From: Mytilus galloprovincialis
Taxonomy: Eukaryota; Mollusca; Bivalvia; Mytilida; Mytilidae
Reading direction: 5' to 3'
Assembly: GCF_965363235.1 (NCBI RefSeq)
Contig: NC_134843.1
Coordinates: forward strand, 6,262,001-6,326,000
DNA: 64,000 bases
Shown here piece after piece: positions 49,263 to 57,427 of the stretch. How positions within the stretch are numbered: the first letter of the stretch is position 1; each line of letters opens with the position of its first letter. The notes below the pieces were generated by a model. That model did no database searches. It was not told the DNA's origin and saw only the letters and a list, made by a program, of their open reading frames with translations. A program made the translations under genes and the position numbers.

Positions 49263-49331
49263 GAAGTTTTAGTGTAACAAAAACTTATCATGAATAATAT
49301 GAACAAAAATACATTATATATACAAAGTGAT

Positions 49332-52300
49332 TTAATAAGCTCTAGATAAAGCATCAGCTATTACATTATCTTTACCCTTAATATGTTTTACAATTACATC
49401 ATATTCCTGTAACAATAAACTCCACCTAGTCAACCTCTGATTCTTGTTTCTCATTTTATGCATGAAGGTGAGAGGATTATGATCAGTATAAACAAGAATA
49501 GGATATACAGTGGGATTCAAATATACATCAAAATGTTGAAGTGCTGACAGCATTGCAAAACACTCTTTTTCAATAGTTGAATAATTTTTCTGATGTTTAT
49601 CTAATTTCTTAGAAAAATATGATATAGGTTTTTCAACATTATCATCTGTCTCTTGATATAAAACAGCTCCTATTCCTACATCGCTTGCATCAACGGCAAG
49701 TTTAAATTGTTTTTCAAAGTCTGGAGTAATCAGAACTGGACTATTAATTAAAAGTGATTTGCTATTTTCAAAAGCTTTTTGACAATTTCCGCTCCAGATA
49801 AATTTAGAATCTTTCCGTAAAAGATGAGTCAATGGTTGAACAACAGTAGCAAAATTTGAACAGAATTTCCTGTAAAATCCTATCATGCCTAAATATCTCA
49901 TAAGTTGTTTTCTATTTGTAGGAGGTGGAAATTTGGAAATAGCTTCCACTTTAGCCATAATAGGTTTTACTTGACCTTGGCCAACTGTATGCCCTAAATA
50001 ATCAACAGTGGCCTGACAAAATTCACTTTTACCAAGATTAACAGTCAAATTTGAATATGACAATCTATCAAAAGTATCATACAAATGTGTTAAATGCTGT
50101 TCCCAGCTATCACTACATACAATAAGATCATCAATATAAGCATAACAACAGTCTAAATCTTTTATAACATTATTGATCATTCTTTGAAATGTAGCTGGAG
50201 CACTTTTCATGCCAAATGGCATTACAGTATATTGAAATAAGCCATCTGGTGTAACAAAAGCTGATATTTCACGAGCTCTCTGTGTCAATGGAACTTGCCA
50301 ATAACCTTTCAATAAATCAAATTTGCTCACAAATTTTGCTTGACCAATATTGTCAATACAATCGTCTATCCTTGGAATCGGATAGGAATCAGATTTTGAG
50401 ACTGAATTTACTTTTCTGAAATCAGTCACGAAACGAAAAGTTTTATCTGGTTTTGGCACAAGGAGACAAGGAGAGCTCCATTCACTGTTACTCGGCTCAA
50501 TAATATCATTGTCAAGCATATATTTAATTTCTTTTCTCATAACTTCAAGTTTGAGTGGATTGAGCCTGTAAGGATGTTGCTTAATTGGACAAGCATCTCC
50601 GACATCAACATCATGACAAACAGCAGTGGTTTTGTTTGGCACATCTGGAAAAAGATTTTTATAAGAAAATACCAAAGTTTTTATTTCTTCTCTATGATCA
50701 AAAGACAGATGTGCAAGTTTTGAATCTAAATTTGACAAAATTTCTGAATTTTTCAATCTAACTGTCTCTTCCATAGTTTTACAACTAAAAATTGGTTCAA
50801 TTACATCTGGTTTGTCATGATTGTTCTCAAATTTAACCATGCCTAAAGTGGCAACTGGTTTACTATCACATAGTACATTAGTACGCTCAAAATATGGTTT
50901 TAACATATTAATATGACACACTCTATTTTGTTTGCGCCGACCTGGAGTTTTTACAATATAATTCAAATCATTAATTTGACTCTCTATTGTATAAGGACCA
51001 CAATATTTAGCCTGTAAAGGATGTCCAGGGACAGGCAGAAATACAAGTACGCTATCACCAGGCTCAAAAACTCTGTCCCTGGCATCTTTATCATACCATA
51101 TTTTCATCTTGTTCTGTACATTTTTTAAGTTTTTCTGAGCAATTTGACAAGCAGTATACAATTTTTCTTTAAATCTAGATACATAGTCTAAAAGATTCAA
51201 GTCAGTATGTTCAGTAAGCCACTTTTCCTTAATCAATTTTAACGGTCCCCTTACAGTATGACCAAATACCAACTCAAAGGGACTAAATCCAAGGGATTCT
51301 TGAACAGCCTCTCGAACCGCAAAAAGTAGAAAGTGAACTCCATCATCCCAGTCTCGGTCAAATTGAAGACAAAAAGTTCTAATCATGTTCTTCAATGTTT
51401 GATGAAAACGTTCTAAGGCACCTTGAGATTCTGAATGATAAGCACTTGATCTGTACTGACCAATCCCTAACTGGTATACGACTTGCTGAAATAAACCTGA
51501 CATGAAATTTGATCCCTGGTCGGACTGTATAGACTTAGGAAGTCCTACTAATGTGAAAAATTTGATCAAAGCTTTGACGATAGTAGGTGTCTTGATATTT
51601 CTGAGCGGAATAGCTTCAGGAAAGCGGGTAGATGTACACATGATTGTCAATAAATATGCATTTCCAGTCTTGGTCTTTGGTAAAGGTCCAACACAGTCAA
51701 TTAGAACTCTGCTGAAAGGTTCGTCAAAGGCTGGAATAGGCAGAAGTGGTGCTGGTGGTATTTTCTGGTTAGGTTTACCAACAACCTGGCATATATGACA
51801 TGATTTGCAGTATTCTGCAACATCATTTCTAAGTTTAGGCCAGTAAAAATGCTGCAAGATCTTAAGGCAAGTCTTCCTTATACCTAAGTGTCCAGCCAAG
51901 GGGGTGTCATGGGCAAGACCAATAATTTCTTGTCTATAAACTTTAGGCACCACCACTTGGTATAGCACTCTCCATTCCTCCTCTGGGGTAGCATCAGGAG
52001 GCCTCCACTTCCTCATTAAAATACTGTCCTGATGGTAATAGCATTCGGCCACTTTGTCTGCTTCCTCCTGTGGTTGAGCCCTCTGGCTGAGCTGAAGAAC
52101 CTCAGGGTCTTTATGTTGTTCTTCGAGTAAATTATTTCGGTCTAATGAATGGCTGTTTACATCTGGCCATGGCATAATAACATTTTTGTTAACACTAGGT
52201 GGTTTTATAATAGCCTTTTCTGAGTTACCAGGATCTTCAATATCAGCTATAAAAGTGTCAGAAAGGTCCATGTAATCAAACTTGTCTTCTTGCAAATTCT

Positions 52301-54119
52301 CATTTTGTTGTTTTCTAGCCATCGCCCTAGTAACAACACAAGCTGGATACAATTCAGCATCATCTTCAGGTGATTTAACATCCACCACCGGTTCACTGGT
52401 AACAATTGGTTCAGCAACCACTTTGTTCCTAGCTAGATCATTTCCTAGCAATAAGGTAACACCCTCAACAGGGAGATTAGGACGAACACCTACAACAACT
52501 GGTCCAGTTATCAAATCTGACTTCAGATAAATACGATGGAGAGGAACATCTATACAACCTAACTCTACACCTTGTAACAAAACGGAGGCACCAACAGAAG
52601 TATTCTCGGACAAAGGCAACACACCTTCTAACAATAAAGTCTGAGAAGCTCCAGTGTCCCGTAAAATTTTAATAGGCTGAAGAGTGGTATCATCAACAAT
52701 AGCAACAAACCCATCAGACATAAAGGGTTTATATTCCTCCATATAATCACAAAAACTGGACTTAAAAGCCTGACTCGCAGGACATTCCAATGTACTGGTA
52801 ATATAAGGTGTCGTACAAGCACTGGTCTTCGGCTTATTATCTCGTTCATTCTTCTTCTGGAGTCTAAAACAATCAGCCATCAGGTGACCAATCTTCTTAC
52901 AATAAGCACAAGTCAGTGACTTCTTCTCAAAAATATCAAATTTTGGACTAGACATATTATAACTGGACTGACTCTTATTCTGTGGAACAGGCTTACTATC
53001 AGTACGCTCAGTGCTTTGATTTTTGTAATTTCCACTGGAAGTATTAACATTTTGACTCTTGAAACTTCTTTTATGTGAAAGAGTATAATTATCTGAAATT
53101 ACAGCCGCATCATGTATTGACTCAACAGTTTTGTCGTCTAAATGTGTTTTTAAGTCTAAATGAACACATTGTTTGAACTCTTCTAATAACATCAATTGTC
53201 TTAGGTTATCAAAATTGTTATCTGTTTTCTTTGACGTAAGCCATTTATCAAATAGATCTTCTTTTTCCCGAGCAAATTCCACATATGTTTGTGAATCAAA
53301 CTTTTTATAAGATCTAAATTTCTGTCTATATGCTTCTGGTACTAGTTCATAAGCTTTCAAAACTTCCTGTTTTACCATATCATAATCAGAACTTTTTTCT
53401 GATGGAAGTGCGGAATAAATTTCAGCGGCCTTACCCTCAAAAACACTTTGCAGCATCGTAGTCCAATATGGTTTCGGCCATTTCAAATTATTTGCAATTT
53501 TTTCAAACTGTGGAAAATATTTATCGACTGTTTTTTCACAAAATCTGGGAACCAAACGTATATTTTTTGCTGCATCAAAATAATCTGATTTTGACTGGAC
53601 TTTAGTGTTGCTTTCTTCTTTGACCATTTCAATTTTCAGTTTTTCCATCTCTAGCCTTTCTCTCATTTCAAGTTCTTTTAATTTTAATTCATCTTCTTTT
53701 ATTTTCTCCCTCTCCTTCATTTCCAGTTCTTTTAATTTAAATTCATCTTCTTTTTCTTTTCTCTCTATTTCCAACCTTTCCTTCATTTCCAGTTCTGCTT
53801 GTTTTAATTTAAATTCATCTTCTTTTCTTTTCTCCATCTCCTTCATTTCCAATTCTTTTAATTTGAGTTCATGTTCTAATTCAAGCTGTTTTAATTTAAA
53901 GGCGTCAATATTTTCGACCTTAAGTTCAAGAGCCTCTTCACCTAAAATTTCTGCGTCAACTAATTTGTCTATAACCAAATTTTTTATAATTTGTTTTCTC
54001 ATAGATACTTTAAAAACTAATTTCAGTTCTTTAGCAAGCAACACTAATTCCTCTTTCTTTAAATTATCAAAACTCTCCAGGTCTGGCGTTTTCAAAAATT
54101 TACCAGCATCAAATGCCAT
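49332..54119 (-). CDS. Gag-Pol polyprotein, order Gag-PR-IN-RT-RNaseH
   Basis: A 1595-residue single frame. Residues about 70-170 are a charged coiled coil of repeated LKELEMKE-type heptads. Residues about 180-350 are the capsid region, whose second half (about 260-345) resembles the SCAN domain. The zinc knuckle CAYCKKIGHLMADC is at 404-417. The aspartic protease has DTGAS at 488-492. Integrase has the HHCC finger (H737, H744, C774, C777), the DD35E core (D808, D867, E903) and a GPY/F module near 1041. The reverse transcriptase has YIDDL at 1328-1332. RNase H has D1477, E1517, D1546 and ends ADALSR. Gag and Pol are fused in one frame, so no frameshift or stop read-through is needed. Integrase before reverse transcriptase is unusual for Gypsy elements but is known in the Gmr1 group. 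All catalytic residues I looked for are present. Confidence 0.95.
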   Translation of the reverse strand: MAFDAGKFLKTPDLESFDNLKKEELVLLAKELKLVFKVSMRKQIIKNLVIDKLVDAEILGEEALELKVENIDAFKLKQLELEHELKLKELEMKEMEKRKEDEFKLKQAELEMKERLEIERKEKEDEFKLKELEMKEREKIKEDELKLKELEMRERLEMEKLKIEMVKEESNTKVQSKSDYFDAAKNIRLVPRFCEKTVDKYFPQFEKIANNLKWPKPYWTTMLQSVFEGKAAEIYSALPSEKSSDYDMVKQEVLKAYELVPEAYRQKFRSYKKFDSQTYVEFAREKEDLFDKWLTSKKTDNNFDNLRQLMLLEEFKQCVHLDLKTHLDDKTVESIHDAAVISDNYTLSHKRSFKSQNVNTSSGNYKNQSTERTDSKPVPQNKSQSSYNMSSPKFDIFEKKSLTCAYCKKIGHLMADCFRLQKKNERDNKPKTSACTTPYITSTLECPASQAFKSSFCDYMEEYKPFMSDGFVAIVDDTTLQPIKILRDTGASQTLLLEGVLPLSENTSVGASVLLQGVELGCIDVPLHRIYLKSDLITGPVVVGVRPNLPVEGVTLLLGNDLARNKVVAEPIVTSEPVVDVKSPEDDAELYPACVVTRAMARKQQNENLQEDKFDYMDLSDTFIADIEDPGNSEKAIIKPPSVNKNVIMPWPDVNSHSLDRNNLLEEQHKDPEVLQLSQRAQPQEEADKVAECYYHQDSILMRKWRPPDATPEEEWRVLYQVVVPKVYRQEIIGLAHDTPLAGHLGIRKTCLKILQHFYWPKLRNDVAEYCKSCHICQVVGKPNQKIPPAPLLPIPAFDEPFSRVLIDCVGPLPKTKTGNAYLLTIMCTSTRFPEAIPLRNIKTPTIVKALIKFFTLVGLPKSIQSDQGSNFMSGLFQQVVYQLGIGQYRSSAYHSESQGALERFHQTLKNMIRTFCLQFDRDWDDGVHFLLFAVREAVQESLGFSPFELVFGHTVRGPLKLIKEKWLTEHTDLNLLDYVSRFKEKLYTACQIAQKNLKNVQNKMKIWYDKDARDRVFEPGDSVLVFLPVPGHPLQAKYCGPYTIESQINDLNYIVKTPGRRKQNRVCHINMLKPYFERTNVLCDSKPVATLGMVKFENNHDKPDVIEPIFSCKTMEETVRLKNSEILSNLDSKLAHLSFDHREEIKTLVFSYKNLFPDVPNKTTAVCHDVDVGDACPIKQHPYRLNPLKLEVMRKEIKYMLDNDIIEPSNSEWSSPCLLVPKPDKTFRFVTDFRKVNSVSKSDSYPIPRIDDCIDNIGQAKFVSKFDLLKGYWQVPLTQRAREISAFVTPDGLFQYTVMPFGMKSAPATFQRMINNVIKDLDCCYAYIDDLIVCSDSWEQHLTHLYDTFDRLSYSNLTVNLGKSEFCQATVDYLGHTVGQGQVKPIMAKVEAISKFPPPTNRKQLMRYLGMIGFYRKFCSNFATVVQPLTHLLRKDSKFIWSGNCQKAFENSKSLLINSPVLITPDFEKQFKLAVDASDVGIGAVLYQETDDNVEKPISYFSKKLDKHQKNYSTIEKECFAMLSALQHFDVYLNPTVYPILVYTDHNPLTFMHKMRNKNQRLTRWSLLLQEYDVIVKHIKGKDNVIADALSRAY

Positions 54120-54186
54120 TTTGTAGAATTTTGTTGGCTAGTTATAATAAAAATATTGAATAAATTTTGAAAAAGATATTTTCGTT

Positions 54187-54204
54187 CTCCCGGACGAGCC
54201 CCCA
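54187..54204 (-). other. Primer binding site, tRNA-Pro type
   Basis: On the element's strand, TGGGGGCTCGTCCGGGA begins five bases after the 5' LTR. It is complementary to the 3' end of tRNA-Pro (plus strand TCCCGGACGAGCCCCCA) and is the same as the well-known murine leukaemia virus primer site. Confidence 0.9.
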
Positions 54205-54209
54205 ATTTC

Positions 54210-54816
54210 TGTTACGGCCAGAAATCGCCTTTAAATTGTAGCCAACAAAAGACACAAATCAATAGTAAAATTTAACAATATTTAATATACAAAAGTTTAC
54301 AAAAGGTATTACACAAATATTACTGTTAACTTAACTGTCAAAATATGAGTCCAATCTGTTATCTTTATCTGTATCCGGAAATCTTTCGGAATCCAATTTG
54401 AATATTACGTTCACTACTAATGTCACAATCCAGTATGATGGTGTTTGTAGAATAAAAGTGTCAATCCAAATGCTGTGAATACTAATGTCTATCAATGTCT
54501 ATGTCCAAGTTTAATTATGAGAGTTTAACTTTAGTGTCTGTATATATATAGTGTTGTCATGGAAAATTCTAGAACACTCTATAATGGAACATTGTGGAAA
54601 ATCCTGGAAAGTTACAACGGAAGTTTCTGGAATAACGTAGAAGTTTAAAATTACGCATCTTTTATAAGGATCATTCTAGAAAGTTCCAATCATTCTGTGA
54701 TTGTTCCAGTGATTCCTAAACTGCACAATTATAAGATTATTTGGTAAACAACTATCAGGCCATACAACACAAATTAGGCCAACATAAATAAACATAATAA
54801 TTACAATATCATAACA
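54210..54816 (-). repeat. 5' LTR of the Gmr1-like element
   Basis: 607 bp, the promoter-side LTR, since the element is transcribed leftward. By eye it is identical to 48641-49247. The candidate TATA box lies at 54660-54666. Confidence 0.95.
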
Positions 54817-55019
54817 ACAGGTAATATACATTTCATGGCGTTGTATATTTCTCCGCCTGATACCGGTATGAGGCCTTTTTGAAAGCGGATTTTTACCAAT
54901 ATCTAAATCAAATAAATAACATTTACACATTAAACAACAATTGAAAATGATTTTTTTTCTAGATTGCAGAATAAAGACAATAATAGTGCATTGACTTGAC
55001 ATATCAACGATATAAGGAT

Positions 55020-55590
55020 TCGGCCCAAAACGGGGAAATGCTCGACAGAGCCTCGCATAGGTGTCCTTCAACTGGACCCTTAAAAATTATGTATACTAGT
55101 GTACAGTGATAATGGACGTAATACTAGACTCCGAATTATACACAAGAAACTAGAATTAAAAATCATACAAGACTAACAAAGGCCAGAGGCTTCTGACTTG
55201 GGACAAGCACAAAATTGCGAATGAGATCTCAACCCTCCCCCTATACCTCTAGCCAATGTCGAAAATTAAACGCATAACAATACACACATTAAAATTCAGT
55301 TCAAGAGAAGTCCGAGTCTGATGTCAGAAGATGTAACAAAAGAAAATAAATAAAATGACAATACTACATAAATAACAACAGACTACTAGCAGTTAACTGA
55401 CATGCCAGCTCCAGATCTCAATTAAACTGATTGAAAGATTATGTCTTCATAATATGAAATTCAGGCACAATCCCTCCCGTTAGGGGTTTAGTATCATACT
55501 ATCATAAAATATACGAGAAAAACACAACCCCTGTCATGACAACAACTGTATTTTAAATAAATGTGTTTAGTTCCGATTCAAAGACCCTAT
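55020..55590 (+). repeat. Interspersed repeat D, long copy
   Basis: Contains GTGATAATGGACGTAATACT, CTCCGAATTATACACAAGAA, AAAGGCCAGAGGCTTCTGAC, and further on TCCCGTTAGGGGTTTAGTAT. I recognise this from Mytilus as a long abundant repeat. The GGACGTCATACTAAACTCC part also follows repeat C at 57245-57270, so C and D are probably pieces of one element. No reading frame of note is seen. Confidence 0.7.
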
Positions 55591-55611
55591 AAGTGAATCA
55601 ATATTGAAGTA

Positions 55612-55775
55612 TTTGGCACAACTTTTTGGAATTTTGGATCCTCAATGCTCTTCAACTTTTTACTTGTTTGGCTTAATAAATATTTTGATATGAGCGTCAC
55701 TGATGAGTCTTATGTAGACGAAACGCGCGTCTGGCGTACTAAATTATAATCCTGGTACCTTTGATAATTTTTTGA
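55612..55775 (+). repeat. Interspersed repeat A, fullest copy
   Basis: It runs from GGCACAACTTTTTGGAATTT, through CCTCAATGCTCTTCAACTTT, to the core GATGAGTCTTATGTAGACGA then AACGCGCGTCTGGCG, and ends CCTGGTACCTTTGATAA. The core includes a small potential hairpin, AGACG...CGTCT. Confidence 0.8.
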
Positions 55776-56110
55776 AGCCAAAATCCTTAATGAACTAACA
55801 ACAATATCGTAACTATATCCCTTCTTAATAAGTCTGTGTAAAGGTTTTGTAAGCTTTTGAGGTGAATACTGACATTGTTTTGCTTTGTAAAGAATATTAC
55901 CATAAAAGATTGGATGTGCAATACCTGAACGTATACATTATTGTCTATTTAGAAGACGGGAAGACCATAATGCAGTAGCAGCAGTACATTTCTAGAGATT
56001 TTAATACAAACAATGATTTTCTTTTAAAAGAAAGTCGATATACATTGTACATGTGTCATATAATAGTAAATACAGCAATAAAATAAATCATTTTTTTGTG
56101 TGTGTGTTCT

Positions 56111-56132
56111 GGGGTGGGTGGGAGTGGGGTGG
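56111..56132 (+). other. G-quadruplex motif
   Basis: GGGGTGGGTGGGAGTGGGG is followed by TGG and preceded by a GT repeat. Four runs of three or more G separated by loops of 1-3 bases meet the standard G-quadruplex pattern. It stands out in an AT-rich region. Confidence 0.7.
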
Positions 56133-56487
56133 TAATTGGACTTATATGACTTTTAAGTAAACTCGCAACGCTCAAATTATCGTCTTTTTGATATAGCTGA
56201 ATATTTTTTATTCACTCTTTTTGGAATCGAACATCAATGACGAATACATCTCAATTTAGACATAAAACAGGAGAATTAAGTGTGTAATATTTGATGACCA
56301 CACTTTTAGTTTATTATCAAATCATACATTCTGAAAAATGGAGACCAAGTCGTTTATTGATACCCCGAATAAATAAAACCTTGCAAAGCCAGACAAATGA
56401 AATGGATTGCAGTTCATGAAAAACGGACTATCGTTTTTATCAATATGGTATGCACTTGAGAGGAGGAATTTTCCAGACATTTTCCAG

Positions 56488-56602
56488 CCAAGGTTCCGTG
56501 TTGAAGGCCGTACATTGACCTATAATGGTTTATTTTTTTAATTGTTATTTGGATGGAGAGTTGTCTCATTGGCACTCACACCACATCTTCCTATATCTAT
56601 GA
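56488..56602 (-). repeat. Repeat B, CCATCCAAAT subfamily, reverse copy
   Basis: Reverse reading gives AGGAAGATGTGGTGTGAGTG, CCATCCAAATAACAATT, GGTCAATGTACGGCCTTCAA and CACGGAACCTTGGC, matching 59441-59628. Confidence 0.8.
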
Positions 56603-57094
56603 ATACATTAGGGCCGTCGCTTACAAGTTTTGTGCAAGGGTATACTTTACAATAGTGTTTCATGCTTTATAGAATAACTCTTGTGTAAACTGTTTTCTTT
56701 CATATTTCATATTAGGTGTTATGATCACGTTTATTTATAACAGAACTGTGTTTCATTAAGGTTTTAACATTACTTGTGTGGTTTAATGTCGACTGATTTC
56801 TGAGGAATATATTTAATTTTGCAAACAAAAACTTATATGATCAAGTCTTTTTTTAAATTTATGTTTTATAATATTTACCTGTATTTACCTGCATGCTGTA
56901 ATATTGGCATAATTGAAATGTTTTATTTTGGCGCAAATGAAATATTGTTTGTGGCGCAAATGAAAGATATTTTTGGCCCAAATGAAATGCCAATTGGCGC
57001 AAAAGCAAAGCACCGAATATGGTTTATCAATTTCTAATTTAGAACCATACAATTTGAACTGCACAGCTTTTCTTTATGGCTAATAAAATAGAGA

Positions 57095-57285
57095 ATAGAA
57101 ATGGGGAATATGTCAAAGAAACAACAACCCGACCAAAGAGCCGAATACAGCCGAAGGTCACCAATGGGTCTTCGACGCAGCGAGAAAATCCCGCGCCTGC
57201 AGGTGGGCCTCAGCTGGCCCATTATTAATATTTATAAGTTCAGTGAAAATGGACGTCATACTAAACTCCAAAACATATACTACAT
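57095..57285 (+). repeat. Interspersed repeat C, fullest copy
   Basis: AGAAATGGGGAATATGTCAA, CAACCCGACCAAAGAGCCGA, CCAATGGGTCTTCGACGCAG, CCTCAGCTGGCCC, ending GGACGTCATACTAAACTCC, which joins the family to repeat D. It lies just upstream of the 57428 exon. Confidence 0.75.
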
Positions 57286-57427
57286 ATAACTCAAAAAATG
57301 TGAAGGGAAACATTACAGCAAATGCATGCCAATATCATTATTATTTTCATATCAGATAGTTTATGCTTAATGATACTGGACGACCGTTTAAGATCTTGGG
57401 AATGTAATTTGTTTATTTTACTTGTAG

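Larger units (their letters stand above)
48641..54816 (-). mobile_element. Gmr1-like Ty3/Gypsy LTR retrotransposon, apparently whole
   Basis: A 6176-bp element in minus orientation. Its two 607-bp LTRs begin TGTTACGG and end ATAACA on the plus strand (TGTTAT...CGTAACA in the element's own sense), and by eye they are identical. ACAG flanks the element on both sides (48637-48640, 54817-54820), a 4-bp target duplication. A tRNA-Pro-type primer binding site follows the 5' LTR and a G-rich polypurine tract precedes the 3' LTR. One long reading frame covers Gag, protease, integrase, reverse transcriptase and RNase H in that order. The order is the known signature of the Gmr1-like branch of Ty3/Gypsy. 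It looks whole; I see no break in the main frame. No envelope gene is seen. Identical LTRs imply a very recent insertion. Confidence 0.93.
40229..57427. other. Presumed 17-kb intron (or intergenic) with nested elements
   Basis: If the exons at 40149 and 57428 belong together, this is one intron. It holds repeat B copies, a SINE-like piece (41086-41215), a minisatellite (41850-42888), a TTAA-flanked MITE (46765-47384), the LTR retrotransposon (48641-54816), repeats D, A and B, and a G-quadruplex motif (56111-56132). The stretches 42890-46660 and 47390-48640 show nothing else I recognise. ATTCATTATT-rich simple sequence lies at about 40370-40500. Confidence 0.5.

Noticed and set aside
49332-54119. 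Possible envelope gene that would make the element retrovirus-like
   Set aside because: Only about 85 bases separate RNase H from the 3' LTR and there is no other long frame in the element, so no envelope is present.
53605-54126. 173-residue serine/phenylalanine-rich frame on the plus strand
   Set aside because: It is the opposite strand of the repetitive coiled-coil part of Gag. The low-complexity pattern mirrors those heptads.
54187-54204. Sequence identical to a tRNA-Pro 3' end
   Set aside because: Not a tRNA gene: there is no cloverleaf around it, and its position right after the LTR identifies it as the primer binding site.
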